Shown one piece after another: positions 47,980 through 57,255 of a DNA stretch of 64,000 nucleotides. Origin of the DNA: Alcaligenes endophyticus (GTDB lineage Bacteria > Pseudomonadota > Gammaproteobacteria > Burkholderiales > Burkholderiaceae_B); NCBI RefSeq assembly GCF_026344035.1, contig NZ_JAPKND010000004.1, positions 301,678 to 365,677 on the forward strand, written 5' to 3'. The notes beneath the pieces are model-generated. The model was not told where the DNA came from. It did no database searches and worked only from the letters and a program-made list of their open reading frames with translations. The translations under genes were made by a program, and so were the position numbers. Numbering within the stretch: the stretch's first letter is position 1; each line of letters opens with the position of its first letter.

Positions 47980-49712
47980 CGCACTTCCTCCCCACCGGGG
48001 CCTATCGCCACCAGCGACTCAACGGGCACGTCGGGCTGCACACCTAAGCGCCGCAGACTTCTGGCCACAATTTCTGAAAAAACAGGCGCTGCAATGGCAC
48101 CGCCGTAATATCTTTTACCTTGCGGCTCATCTAAACTTACAGCCACCACAATGCGGGGGTTTGAGGCAGGGGCAAAGCCTACGAATGAGCCGCGATAGAG
48201 CGACTTGCTATAACGTCCATCAACGATTTTCCTCGCTGTGCCACTCTTGCCGGCCACTCGGTAACCTTGCACTTGAGCCAGCTTAGCGCCAGCGGGGCCG
48301 GCAGCAGCCTCAAGCATAGAGCGCACTACTGTGGCCACTTCTGGCTTAAAGATGGGTATGCTGGAGGCACGTCCTTCACGCTTTAGCATGGTTAAAGCAA
48401 CCATGTCGCCATTACGTGCAAAAACAGTGTAGGCCTGCGCCATTTGCAGGAGCGAAACAGATAGGCCGTATCCATAAGCCATGGTTGCCCGCTCGATAGG
48501 ACGCCAGCGATCCCACGGCCGTAAGCGTCCACTGGCCACGCCTGGAAAATCGGTTTGAGGCGTACGACCAAAGCCCAAGTCATTAAACTTGGTCCACATT
48601 TCCTGCGACGTTAAACGTTCGGAAATCATCGTCATGCCAATGTTACTGGAACGCCGCAAAATACCTGCTGGATCCAATACACCATTACGACTTACATCAG
48701 AGATCGTGTTGCCCTGATAACGATATTGTCCATTGCCTGTATTAAACTGCGTTGCTGTAGAGATGCGTCCAATGTCTAGAGCTAGCGCCACAGTGAAAGG
48801 CTTCATGATAGAGCCTGGCTCAAAGGTATCAGTTAAGGCTCGATTTCGTAGAGCCGCACCTTTTCTATCATCTCTATCATTAGGGTTATAGGTCGGCAAA
48901 TTAACCAGAGCCAACACCTCACCAGTTTGCACGTCTAAGACGATAGCCGCCGCCGCACGCGCTTGCGCATCCTCCATGCCTTTTTTTAACGCTGCATAGG
49001 TGTCAAACTGCAAGCCAGCATCGATAGACAGACGTAAATCGTTACCGTGAGCAGGCGGTATAACATCTCGCACATCCTCTACCACACGCCCTAAACGATC
49101 TCGTATGACCCGACGCGAGCCAGGCGTGCCCGATAAAGCGTCATTAAAAGCCAGCTCTATGCCTTCAAGCCCTTTGTCCTCAATATTGGTAAAGCCCAGC
49201 ATATGCGCCATCACCTCACCCTCAGGGTAAAAGCGCCGCATTTCTTCTTGCTGATGGATACCGGGAACTTTTAACGCCGCTACTTGAGCGGCGAGATCTA
49301 AATCAACTTGGCGTTTAACATACACAAAATGCTTGTCTTCCATGGTTAAACGCCGGGTGATATCGGCTTCACTCATATCAAGCAATTTTGCTAGCGCGGC
49401 AATCTGCTCCGGTTTAGCATGGCGTGCATCTTCTGGAAGTGCCCATATAGCACGCACCGGCACACTAGAGGCCAGCACAACCGAGCCTGTACGATCAAAC
49501 ACCTTGCCACGCATAGGAGGCAGCACCACAGTGCGCTCATAACGGCGCTCACCTTGTTGCTGCAAGAACTCAGTGGACATGCCCTGCAAATACAAGGCCT
49601 TACCTATTAGCGCAACGAAGCCTAGCATTAATAACACCAGCACTAAGCGCGCACGCCAAAACGGCATTTGCGTGTTAAGGATAGGATTATCGTGATAGCC
49701 GTAGCGCCTCAT
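47976..49712 (-). CDS. ftsI: Septal transpeptidase FtsI (PBP3)
   Basis: FtsI cross-links septal peptidoglycan and partners with FtsW. The 578-aa class B penicillin-binding protein has one N-terminal membrane helix (about 21-42), a pedestal domain starting at MRGKVFDRTG, and the transpeptidase motifs SIMK (301-304, nucleophile serine), SSN (355-357) and KSG in RVAGKSGTARKI. It overlaps ftsL upstream and murEF downstream by four bases each. Confidence 0.96.
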   Translation of the reverse strand: MRRYGYHDNPILNTQMPFWRARLVLVLLMLGFVALIGKALYLQGMSTEFLQQQGERRYERTVVLPPMRGKVFDRTGSVVLASSVPVRAIWALPEDARHAKPEQIAALAKLLDMSEADITRRLTMEDKHFVYVKRQVDLDLAAQVAALKVPGIHQQEEMRRFYPEGEVMAHMLGFTNIEDKGLEGIELAFNDALSGTPGSRRVIRDRLGRVVEDVRDVIPPAHGNDLRLSIDAGLQFDTYAALKKGMEDAQARAAAAIVLDVQTGEVLALVNLPTYNPNDRDDRKGAALRNRALTDTFEPGSIMKPFTVALALDIGRISTATQFNTGNGQYRYQGNTISDVSRNGVLDPAGILRRSSNIGMTMISERLTSQEMWTKFNDLGFGRTPQTDFPGVASGRLRPWDRWRPIERATMAYGYGLSVSLLQMAQAYTVFARNGDMVALTMLKREGRASSIPIFKPEVATVVRSMLEAAAGPAGAKLAQVQGYRVAGKSGTARKIVDGRYSKSLYRGSFVGFAPASNPRIVVAVSLDEPQGKRYYGGAIAAPVFSEIVARSLRRLGVQPDVPVESLVAIGPGGEEVR

Positions 49713-50011
49713 GGCTGGCCTCCTTGCCCTAGCTCCACAGAGCTCAAACGCTCACCTTGCAAAAACAGCGTGCGACTTAACTGCCCTTGCACTAAACCCA
49801 ACTCATTACGGCCTATATCATCAATTCGGGCATTGCGTGTTAACTCGGCACGCTCTAATTGCAAACGGCGCCAGTCCGTATCCAATTCACGGGCTTGAGC
49901 GCGCAATCTATCTGTTTGCACAAATAATTCGCGCGATTGATAACGCGCGGTTACTAGGGAAATCGCTGATAACAGAAGGATAAATGCCAACGCAAGCACT
50001 AAACGAGTCAT
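49709..50011 (-). CDS. ftsL: Cell-division protein FtsL
   Basis: FtsL is a small bitopic protein that forms the FtsQBL activator of FtsWI. The 100-aa protein is almost entirely a membrane helix ([19 protein letters not shown], about 4-22) plus a periplasmic coiled coil (about 30-80; [20 protein letters not shown]). Sequence conservation is low in this family, so position between rsmH and ftsI with four-base overlaps on both sides carries much of the evidence. Confidence 0.93.
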   Translation of the reverse strand: MTRLVLALAFILLLSAISLVTARYQSRELFVQTDRLRAQARELDTDWRRLQLERAELTRNARIDDIGRNELGLVQGQLSRTLFLQGERLSSVELGQGGQP

Positions 50012-51072
50012 TTGCGCCCCCTACTGCTTTGAGCGCGCAAACCTGACATCTGCGTCAGTTTATCGGACCACTGCTGCATCCAAACCTCATCGAGTGGCTC
50101 AGCAGTACGCTGGGCCACTCGTAATACCGCGGAGCGAGCACGAGGATTGTCCTTACTTTCGGCAGGGGTGGGCAAAATCCGCCCTAAACTATGCAACCAA
50201 GGCTGGGGCATGTCTTTTTCCATAATGGGCAAACGCGCCTGTTCCTGGCCGGGCCTAGCTGCTGCCGCCATGAATTGTTTCACCATTCTGTCCTCGAGCG
50301 AATGGAAAGCAATCACCGCCAGTCTTCCTCCATATTTAAGACGCCTTAATACTGCCGGGAGCGCATACGCGAGCTCCTCGAGCTCACGATTGAGGTAAAT
50401 CCGTATAGCCTGGAAAGTCCGGGTTGCCGGATGGTGACCCTTTTCGCGCGTGCGGACGACACTGGCGACGAGCTCGGCGAGATCGTGCGTAGTGTGCAGC
50501 GGGCTGGATTGGCGGCGATCAGCAATCGCCTTTGCAATCTGGAAAGCAAACCGTTCTTCGCCATATTCTGCTATGACCTCCTTCATTACTTCGATGCTAG
50601 CTTGCGCCAGCCATTGCTCAGCAGTTAAACCACTGCTGGTATCCATACGCATATCGAGTGGACCATTGCGCATGAAAGAAAAACCACGATCAGCATCATC
50701 GACCTGAGGTGATGAGATCCCTAAATCCATCATCAAACCATCTATTTCTGCGATTTCCAGCTCATCTAGCCGTGTAGCAAGATCAGCAAAACCACTATGC
50801 ACCACCAAGATACGTGAGTCCGTTGCCGCCATCTGCTGAGCGACCGCAATGGCTTGAGGGTCTTTATCAAAGACCACCAAACGCGCGTCGGACGCAAGAA
50901 AGCTTAAAAGCAAACGACTATGGCCACCACGCCCGAAGGTGCAGTCCACATAAGTGCCTCTTAGCTGACCATGTGCTTGAGGCAATGCACACCAGCGCCT
51001 AGCCTCAAACTCGGGATCAACGAGGGCCGCTACCGTAGGCTCTAGCAGCACGGATCGATGAACCAGCTCCAT
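50008..51072 (-). CDS. rsmH: 16S rRNA (cytosine1402-N4)-methyltransferase
   Basis: RsmH (MraW) methylates N4 of C1402 in the ribosomal P site. The 354-aa protein starts [17 protein letters not shown], has the SAM motif [16 protein letters not shown], the [20 protein letters not shown] block and [15 protein letters not shown]. The start is ATG 51072, seven bases after mraZ; in-frame codons further upstream overlap mraZ and are not used. An insertion of about 20 residues after ALVDP (residues 22-41) distinguishes it from E. coli RsmH and is seen in relatives. Confidence 0.96.
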   Translation of the reverse strand: MELVHRSVLLEPTVAALVDPEFEARRWCALPQAHGQLRGTYVDCTFGRGGHSRLLLSFLASDARLVVFDKDPQAIAVAQQMAATDSRILVVHSGFADLATRLDELEIAEIDGLMMDLGISSPQVDDADRGFSFMRNGPLDMRMDTSSGLTAEQWLAQASIEVMKEVIAEYGEERFAFQIAKAIADRRQSSPLHTTHDLAELVASVVRTREKGHHPATRTFQAIRIYLNRELEELAYALPAVLRRLKYGGRLAVIAFHSLEDRMVKQFMAAAARPGQEQARLPIMEKDMPQPWLHSLGRILPTPAESKDNPRARSAVLRVAQRTAEPLDEVWMQQWSDKLTQMSGLRAQSSRGRK

Positions 51073-51079
51073 GAACAAC

Positions 51080-51511
51080 TCAGAATGAAAAGGTTTCAAA
51101 AACTTCGGTCGCGCTGGCAGCCGCCAAGTCTTCCGCTTGACGACGCTCCAGCTCCGCAGCATTCCATAGCTCAAAGTGGGTAGCTAAACCAATTAGCATG
51201 GCCTCACGTTCTAAACCTGCCGCGTTGCGCAACTCGGGTGCTACCAAAATACGGCCAGATGCATCTAGCTCCACATCTTGTGCATTTCCCAATAGCAATC
51301 TTTGCAACGCGCGGGCATTCATGGGGAAACACGCAATCTGCTCACGCTTCTGCTCCCATACCGAACGCGGGTACACCAACAAGCAACCATCCGGGTGACG
51401 TGTTAGGGTCAAGCGCCCTTGTTCCTGCTCCAGCAACGCGTCACGATGCCGAGTCGGGATAGAGAGCCGACCCTTCGCATCTAGAGTGAGTGCACTGCTG
51501 CCTTGAAACAC
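51080..51511 (-). CDS. mraZ: Transcriptional regulator MraZ
   Basis: MraZ is an AbrB-like, ring-forming DNA-binding protein that represses its own dcw promoter. The 143-aa protein shows both repeats of the MraZ domain: [20 protein letters not shown] in the first half and [20 protein letters not shown] in the second, each with the D-x-x-G-R core. The start is GTG with GGGGG five bases upstream. A four-repeat operator and a promoter lie immediately before it. Confidence 0.95.
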   Translation of the reverse strand: MFQGSSALTLDAKGRLSIPTRHRDALLEQEQGRLTLTRHPDGCLLVYPRSVWEQKREQIACFPMNARALQRLLLGNAQDVELDASGRILVAPELRNAAGLEREAMLIGLATHFELWNAAELERRQAEDLAAASATEVFETFSF

Positions 51512-51512
51512 G

Positions 51513-51552
51513 TTTCCCCCACTTTTTTACACTATTTCCTACTTTTTCCCAC
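51513..51552 (-). promoter_or_regulatory. MraZ operator: four 10-bp direct repeats
   Basis: Read on the minus strand: GTGGGAAAAA, GTAGGAAATA, GTGTAAAAAA, GTGGGGGAAA, each starting exactly ten bases after the last. Known MraZ sites are TGGGN repeats with 5-nt spacers, the same period. The outer two repeats fit best. The array spans from the -10 element to the mraZ ribosome site. Confidence 0.8.
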
Positions 51553-51579
51553 TCTACGGCCTAAACGCTTTCCGGTCAA
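51551..51579 (-). promoter_or_regulatory. mraZ (dcw cluster) promoter
   Basis: TTGACC (51574-51579) and TAGAGT (51551-51556) are separated by 17 bases on the minus strand. The -10 abuts the first MraZ repeat, so bound MraZ would block RNA polymerase. Confidence 0.7.
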
Positions 51580-51783
51580 GCTCGAAATTGCAATTTTTTC
51601 AATCACAACAAGCACTTAGCAGGCCACCCCAGAGCTCAAATTTACAAATTTTCCTGTTAAATCAAGAAATTGCAGGGTATTGTGAAAGCAGAGCCTGAAG
51701 TTAAGGCGCAAACCGCCCCCATAGCAGGCATTTGCGATGCTTAACCATTGATTTCAAAAGGGTGATAATTATGCAGTTTTGTG
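51580..51783. other. Spacer between dcw promoter and rnpB
   Basis: There is no gene and no strong terminator here. A TCACTCG-GTAA-CGAGTGA hairpin (51784-51801) marks the rnpB 3' end but has no T-run, so some rnpB transcription could read toward mraZ. Confidence 0.4.
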
Positions 51784-51800
51784 TCACTCGGTAACGAGTG

Positions 51801-52201
51801 AGGTGAGACAGGTCTATAGGCCGGATTTTGTAAATCAGCACCTAGGGTGCCAATTGGCAATCATTCCTCTGGGCCCGCCATTACTAACGGGCTCTAGCTA
51901 CCTACCCGCATGCTCGAACGAGCCGCTCTACAACCTTATTGCTAAAGTTAGCGCATGCCTATTTGGTATTGCTCCGGGTAGAGGTTACCGCGTTTCACCC
52001 TAAGACCTTAAAGCTCGCGCTTAAAACTACGGAGTCGCCGTAGCTGTGCTTGCGGATGCAAGCCCTGATCTTAGTCTCGTCTCTGTGGCCCTATTCCTCG
52101 GCTCGTTTGACACTTACCGGACGGCTGTTAGCCGCTACCCTGCTCTGTGGAGTCCGGACCTTCCTCGCCGCCTAGCGACGCGATTGCCCGACCTGCCTCA
52201 C
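51801..52201 (-). ncRNA. rnpB: RNase P RNA, bacterial class A
   Basis: This is the catalytic RNA of RNase P, which matures tRNA 5' ends. Helix P1 forms from GTGAGGCAGGTC at the 5' end and GACCTGTCTCAC at the 3' end. The universally conserved GAGGAAGGTCCGGACTCC follows P3, then AGGGTGAAACG, GAGACGAGAC and the 3' segment TACAAAATCCGGCCTATAGA. The length of about 400 nt is normal. Protein-like frames on either strand here are coincidental. Confidence 0.97.
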
Positions 52202-52207
52202 AAATTC

Positions 52208-52213
52208 ATTGTA
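52208..52213 (-). promoter_or_regulatory. Probable -10 element of rnpB
   Basis: TACAAT on the minus strand ends seven bases before the predicted RNA 5' end. No clear -35 hexamer is seen. Confidence 0.5.
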
Positions 52214-52266
52214 ACCTGCGACAATAGAGAAAATCGTATTCATCGCAGATATTTTCTGGAAGCTTT

Positions 52267-54084
52267 ATGTCGCTCAACCTTATTTCACTCATCGACGCTC
52301 AGTTAGCTTATGGCCATCATCCTTTACTCAATCATGCCGAACTCACTGTACAAAGCGGCGAGCGTATCGGCCTGATCGGACGCAATGGCGCAGGCAAATC
52401 GTCGTTATTAAAAATCATAGATGGTCGAGCAACACTAGACGATGGTCAAATACAACGCCTCGGCGGTCTACGAGTCGCTACGGTTGAGCAAGAGCCTGAG
52501 CTCCCACCCGAAAGTAGCGTATATGATATTTTATGTGGCGACATCAACGAGTCCGAAGACTGGCAACGCCCTGCTCGTGTCAACGCCTTAATCGACAAGC
52601 TGGGTTTAAACCCAGATGCTTTAGCCGGTAGCCTGTCTGGTGGCACCACTAAACGAGTCGCTTTAGCAAAAGCTGTCGCCGATCAGCCAGACTTACTCTT
52701 GCTTGATGAGCCCACTAACCATTTGGACTTCGACGGCATATTATGGCTGGAGCAACTATTGCTAGACTTCCGTGGCAGCGCCATTATCATCACCCACGAC
52801 AGACGCTTCCTAGACTCCGTAGCCACCCGAATTGTCGAGCTAGACCGAGGTCAACTATTCAGTTATCCCGGTAATTTCACCCAATGGCAAGAACGTAAAG
52901 CAGAATGGTTACAATCCGAACAACAGCAAAATGCCAAATTTGATAAGTTTCTAGCTCAAGAAGAGGTATGGATACGTAAAGGCGTACAAGCACGCCGAAC
53001 CCGCGATGAGGGGCGTGTGAAACGCCTAGAACAATTGCGACGCGAGCGGGCCGAACGCAGGGAGCGCTCAGGGAATGTTAGTTTTGCACTTTCTGAAGGG
53101 CAACGTTCGGGCAAGCTAGTAGCTGAAGTGGCAAACATCACTCACGGTTTTGGCGATCGCACCCTCATTAAAAACTTTTCCACACTACTCATACGGGGAG
53201 ACAGGATCGGCCTAATCGGCGCCAACGGAGCCGGAAAAACGACCCTACTCCGCATATTACTTGGCCAGCTTGAACCAAACATCGGCACCGTCCGTCACGG
53301 CACTAACCTAAAGATAGGCTATTTCGATCAAATGCGTGGGCAGTTAGATGAGAACGCCTCGCTCGCTGAAACCATTAGCCCCGGCAGCGAGTGGGTAGAA
53401 ATAGGTAATGAGCGCAAGCACATCATGAGCTATCTAGAGGACTTCTTATTCCCCGCAGCACGAGCACAATCTCCGGTACGCAGTTTGTCCGGAGGCGAGC
53501 GTGCGCGTCTAGCCTTAGCACGCATGTTTGCCCAGCCTACTAATGTGCTGGTGCTAGATGAGCCCACTAACGATCTGGACATCGAAACGCTTGAGCTCTT
53601 AGAGAATCTGATCCAAGACTACACCGGCACCGTTCTGCTAGTCAGTCATGACCGCAGCTTCCTCAACAATGTGGTTACCCAAGTCATCGCCGCTGAAGGG
53701 CACGGAGTGTGGTCCGAGTACGTAGGAGGTTATGATGAGTGGTTAGCCCAACGACCTAAGAAAAACGCATCAGTTGCTACCGAGAAAACAAGCAGCAAAG
53801 CAACTGAGCCGTTTACGCCCACGCCTGCAGCGGCGCCTAAAGCACAAAAGCTCGGACGCCTAGCTCCGTGGGAGGAAGTAGAGCTGGCGCAGCTACCAGA
53901 GAAAATAGCAACTATAGAAGCGCAGCAAGGCCAATTAGCTGAACAACTAGCCGACCCTGACCTCTACAAAGAGGGCTCTGCTCATGCGGATGCCATCAAC
54001 GCGCAATTGGCCCAACTTAATCAGCAGCTTGAAGAGTTGTTCGAGCGTTGGGAGTTACTAGAGGCTAAACAAAAAAACTCCTAG
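52267..54084 (+). CDS. uup: ABC-F ATPase Uup
   Basis: Uup is a soluble ABC-F protein that binds ribosomes and branched DNA. The 605-aa product has two ABC domains: Walker A IGRNGAGKSSLLKI with signature SLSGGTTKRVALAKA and Walker B LLLLDEPTNHLDFDG, then Walker A IGANGAGKTTLLRI with SLSGGERARLALARM and VLVLDEPTNDLDIET. An interdomain linker follows the first domain. The C-terminal coiled coil of about 70 residues (APWEEVELAQLPEKIATIEA) is typical of Uup rather than EttA. It has no membrane domain. It is divergent from rnpB, with 65 bases between. Confidence 0.93.
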   Translation: MSLNLISLIDAQLAYGHHPLLNHAELTVQSGERIGLIGRNGAGKSSLLKIIDGRATLDDGQIQRLGGLRVATVEQEPELPPESSVYDILCGDINESEDWQRPARVNALIDKLGLNPDALAGSLSGGTTKRVALAKAVADQPDLLLLDEPTNHLDFDGILWLEQLLLDFRGSAIIITHDRRFLDSVATRIVELDRGQLFSYPGNFTQWQERKAEWLQSEQQQNAKFDKFLAQEEVWIRKGVQARRTRDEGRVKRLEQLRRERAERRERSGNVSFALSEGQRSGKLVAEVANITHGFGDRTLIKNFSTLLIRGDRIGLIGANGAGKTTLLRILLGQLEPNIGTVRHGTNLKIGYFDQMRGQLDENASLAETISPGSEWVEIGNERKHIMSYLEDFLFPAARAQSPVRSLSGGERARLALARMFAQPTNVLVLDEPTNDLDIETLELLENLIQDYTGTVLLVSHDRSFLNNVVTQVIAAEGHGVWSEYVGGYDEWLAQRPKKNASVATEKTSSKATEPFTPTPAAAPKAQKLGRLAPWEEVELAQLPEKIATIEAQQGQLAEQLADPDLYKEGSAHADAINAQLAQLNQQLEELFERWELLEAKQKNS

Positions 54085-54098
54085 TAAAAATAGCCTGA

Positions 54099-54140
54099 AT
54101 CCCCTGCTCGCCAAAACTTATCTACGCGTCAGCAGGGGAT
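54099..54140. terminator. Hairpin between convergent uup and amino-acid ABC operon
   Basis: ATCCCCTGCT and AGCAGGGGAT form a perfect 10-bp stem around a 22-nt loop in the short gap between the two stops. T-runs are absent or short, so it is a weak terminator candidate. Confidence 0.4.
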
Positions 54141-54148
54141 ACAAAAAC

Positions 54149-54922
54149 CTATTTCAACCGGCCAGACAAGAACTGGGTAAGACGCTGGCTTTTGGGCTGC
54201 TGCAACACCGTGCTTGGATCGCCCTGCTCTTCAATCTGCCCCTGATGCAAAAACACTAAATGATTGGACACATTACGGGCAAACTCCATTTCATGTGTTA
54301 CGACGATCATCGTGCGCCCTTCTTCGGCTAAGCTTTGCATTACTCGCAAAACCTCGCCGACCAACTCTGGGTCTAAAGCCGACGTTGGCTCATCAAACAG
54401 CAATACCTCTGGCTCTAGAGCCAAAGCTCGGGCAATCGCCACCCGCTGTTGCTGACCACCTGATAGCTGTGAAGGATATTTAGACTGTACCTTTGCATCT
54501 AAACCCACTTTATTCAGATATAAACAGGCACGCTCCTCAGCTTGGCTACGCGAGAGCTTAAGGACATGGATTAGGGCCGCACAAATATTCTCCATCGCTG
54601 TCATGTGAGACCACAAATTGAAATGCTGAAACACCATTCCCAAACGCGATCGAAAGCTTTGCAACTGTTTGCTACAGCCTGCCTGGAGCTCGCCCTTATG
54701 GCGTTTGCAGGGCACTAATTTGAGCGCTTCATCACCTAAATAAATTTCTCCTGAGCTGGGCTTCTCTAACAAATTTATACAGCGCAAAAAAGTACTTTTC
54801 CCTGAGCCACTTGAACCAATGATACTGATTACATCTCCCTTATCGGCCTGCAACGACACACCACGCAACACCTCGTGATCACCGTAACTTTTATGTATAT
54901 TGTTGACTCGCAAATTATGCAT
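54149..54922 (-). CDS. Amino-acid ABC transporter ATP-binding protein (HisP-like)
   Basis: This 257-aa ATPase energises the importer encoded by the three genes upstream. Walker A GSSGSGKSTFLRC, the Q-loop region MVFQHFNLWSHMT, signature QLSGGQQQRVAIARA, Walker B LLFDEPTSALDPE and switch histidine VVTHEMEFA are all intact. The insert after KLVPCKRHKGEL is characteristic of the HisP/OccP/basic-amino-acid branch. It is last in a four-gene operon, eight bases after the permease. Confidence 0.92.
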   Translation of the reverse strand: MHNLRVNNIHKSYGDHEVLRGVSLQADKGDVISIIGSSGSGKSTFLRCINLLEKPSSGEIYLGDEALKLVPCKRHKGELQAGCSKQLQSFRSRLGMVFQHFNLWSHMTAMENICAALIHVLKLSRSQAEERACLYLNKVGLDAKVQSKYPSQLSGGQQQRVAIARALALEPEVLLFDEPTSALDPELVGEVLRVMQSLAEEGRTMIVVTHEMEFARNVSNHLVFLHQGQIEEQGDPSTVLQQPKSQRLTQFLSGRLK

Positions 54923-54930
54923 AGCTCACC

Positions 54931-55656
54931 TCACCGAGACGTAGGTTTGAGAAATACCAAGTAGCGCTTTTCCCATCTACGGAATAACAGCACCAGCAAA
55001 GTAGCGACTAGGGCATAAAGCACCCCGGCCAGACCGAAAGACAAAAAGGGTGTGAATGTTTCGCTATTCACATCGCGGGCGACTTTTAATAACTCAGGCA
55101 CCGTTGCAGTGAAAGCAATCGACGTACTATGTAAGATCAAAATCGTCTCATTGCTGTAGTACGGCAATGAACGCTTTAAGGCAGAAGGCAAGATAATTTT
55201 GGTGTACAGGGTAAAGCGCGAAAAGCCATAAGCATGAGCAGCCTCAATCTCCTCTGCAGGAATTGCCTTAATAGAGCCAGCAAGTACTTCAGTTAAATAA
55301 GCACAGCAATTCAAACTGAACGCCAAAATCACACAATTAAAACCACTGCGAAAAAACTCAGTCAGTAAGTCCGACTCCCGTACAAAACCCAAGCTAAAAA
55401 AACCTGTATAAACCAGCAGAAGCTGTACATACAGCGGCGTGCCTCGTAAGACATAGGTATACAACTGCACTGGCCAACGTAGCCAAGGACACGATGACAC
55501 ACGACAAATCGCTAAGGGAATAGACAACAGCATGCCGAAGGTCAGCGACAACACCATGATCCATAATGTCATGCTTAACCCGCTTAATTCCCACTCTCCA
55601 TGCACTATGCCCAAGTACTCTAAACCGTACTCGCGTATTAACTCCATGAGTGTCAT
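54931..55656 (-). CDS. Amino-acid ABC transporter permease (HisM-like)
   Basis: The 241-aa inner-membrane permease has about five helices and the family motifs YVLRGTPLYVQLLLVYTGFF and the EAA-type loop EEIEAAHAYGFSRFTLYTKI. It pairs with the preceding permease, whose stop it overlaps by four bases, to form the HisQM-type heterodimer. Confidence 0.9.
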   Translation of the reverse strand: MTLMELIREYGLEYLGIVHGEWELSGLSMTLWIMVLSLTFGMLLSIPLAICRVSSCPWLRWPVQLYTYVLRGTPLYVQLLLVYTGFFSLGFVRESDLLTEFFRSGFNCVILAFSLNCCAYLTEVLAGSIKAIPAEEIEAAHAYGFSRFTLYTKIILPSALKRSLPYYSNETILILHSTSIAFTATVPELLKVARDVNSETFTPFLSFGLAGVLYALVATLLVLLFRRWEKRYLVFLKPTSR

Positions 55657-56339
55657 AAGTTGGCTCCTTTGATGCCCCGATTGACGCGTCGATTCAGCAA
55701 GGCCAGTAAAAGCAAAGCAATCGTAGTAAAGGCAAGATACGCGCCGGCTGCAACAAAGTTAAAGAATAGGAACTGCTGTGTGGATCGACCTGCTTGCTGT
55801 GTAATACCAATAATATCGACTAGCCCAATAATAGACACTAAAGCAGTAGACTTAATCACCACCTGAATATTATTGCTATAACCAGGAATAGCTAACCGCA
55901 ACATTTGCGGCAGTGTAATGGAACAGAACACCCGAGTGTGGCTCATGCCTGTGGACAAGCCTGCTTCAGCTTGCCCCCTGGGAATAGCTTCAAGCGCACC
56001 CCGAAAAGTTTCTGTCATATAGGCGCCGTGGATAAAAGCCAGTGTAATCACCCCGGCAGTAAATGCATCCAATTCGATACGACTCCACCCTAACCACAAA
56101 CATACAGTATTGATTAATGTTTGCAGGTTATAAAAAACCAACAACATAATAACCAAGTCTGGAATGCCTCGATTAAGGGTGGTGTACACCTCCATCAAGC
56201 CACGCACCAAGGGGAAACGTGAGTTTTTTAGCAAAGCCCCGAAAACCCCAACCGCCGTGGCGCATAAAATGGCACAGCAGGCTAGGGCGACGGTAACGCC
56301 CACTCCCTGTAATACTAAGGGAAAATAGCCATACATCAT
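55653..56339 (-). CDS. Amino-acid ABC transporter permease (HisQ-like)
   Basis: The 228-aa inner-membrane permease has a typical TTLNRGIPDLVIMLLVFYN segment and the loop RGQAEAGLSTGMSHTRVFCS that contacts the ATPase. It starts with an ATG pair ten bases after the binding-protein gene. With HisM-like and HisP-like partners it forms a polar amino-acid importer, probably for arginine, lysine, ornithine or histidine. Confidence 0.9.
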   Translation of the reverse strand: MMYGYFPLVLQGVGVTVALACCAILCATAVGVFGALLKNSRFPLVRGLMEVYTTLNRGIPDLVIMLLVFYNLQTLINTVCLWLGWSRIELDAFTAGVITLAFIHGAYMTETFRGALEAIPRGQAEAGLSTGMSHTRVFCSITLPQMLRLAIPGYSNNIQVVIKSTALVSIIGLVDIIGITQQAGRSTQQFLFFNFVAAGAYLAFTTIALLLLALLNRRVNRGIKGANL

Positions 56340-56348
56340 GCTGTCCTC

Positions 56349-57152
56349 TTACTCCGTCACGGGAGCAGTAATACCGTATTTACTATAACGCTGCAAAATA
56401 TCATCATATTGTCCGCTCGCGACCATAGCCTCTAATGCGCCATTGATACGCTCTAGCAAGGCGTTATCAGTTTTCCGCAAACCGATGCCCGTTCCCACGC
56501 CGAATACTTCTCGATCGCTGATAGCCTCGCCGGTCATGTGAAAATTAGCTCCTTCTGGGGTTTCAAAAAAGATGGCTCCCGACGCAGAGTTTTGCAACGT
56601 GCCGTCAATCCTACCCATCGCCAGATCCTGCTTGGCAAGATCGTCGTTCTGATAAGAGATCAGCTCAATACCCTTACCACGCCAATGTTTGTTAGCATAA
56701 GCCGCCTGTGAAGTACCTTGCACGATACCAATACGTTTGCCTTTCAACGCCTCGGCGTTCGTAGCAAAGTCCTTATCCTTCAACGTCATGATGCGCGAGC
56801 TCGACGAGTAAATAGGATGCGAAAAATTAACTTGTTTAGCCCGCTGCTCGGTGATCGTAAAGCCAGACAAAATACCATCGATCTTGTTGCTATTCAGCGC
56901 TGGAATCGCCCCATCAAAATTGATAATCTGCCAATCACACTCCACCTTTAGATGCGCGCAAATAGCATTACCCACCTCAATATCAAAGCCTTGTAGCTGG
57001 CCTTGAGTATCTCGCCATTCAAAGGGCGGAAAAGTGGGGTCTACACCAAAGCGTATCGTTTTTTCTGTACTGTCTGCCTGGGCTGCTCCTGTAGCGCCCA
57101 GCATTGCACTCATACCTACTACGGCTGCTAATAAGATTTTTTGATACTTCAT
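56349..57152 (-). CDS. Periplasmic polar amino-acid-binding protein (ArgT/HisJ-like)
   Basis: The 267-aa protein has a signal peptide ending AAQA and the family-3 solute-binding fold: IRFGVDPTFPPFEWRDTQGQ, QGFDIEVGNAICAHLKVECD, and DGILSGFTITEQRAKQVNFS. The C-D pair in KVECDWQI corresponds to the conserved disulfide-region block of the lysine/arginine/ornithine-binding group. First gene of the operon, with AAGGAG before its ATG. The exact ligand cannot be read by eye. Confidence 0.9.
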   Translation of the reverse strand: MKYQKILLAAVVGMSAMLGATGAAQADSTEKTIRFGVDPTFPPFEWRDTQGQLQGFDIEVGNAICAHLKVECDWQIINFDGAIPALNSNKIDGILSGFTITEQRAKQVNFSHPIYSSSSRIMTLKDKDFATNAEALKGKRIGIVQGTSQAAYANKHWRGKGIELISYQNDDLAKQDLAMGRIDGTLQNSASGAIFFETPEGANFHMTGEAISDREVFGVGTGIGLRKTDNALLERINGALEAMVASGQYDDILQRYSKYGITAPVTE

Positions 57153-57255
57153 GTATGTCTCCTTGTTTATCCAGACTGTATGGTTTAAAGTTTAAATGCT
57201 CCTAATGTATAGACAACTAGGAGGAACCCTTAATAAGCAAAAAAAGGAGACAAGA

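Noticed and set aside
51779..52306. Open frames on the plus strand of 74 and 86 codons
   Set aside because: They lie opposite RNase P RNA, whose conserved elements explain the sequence.
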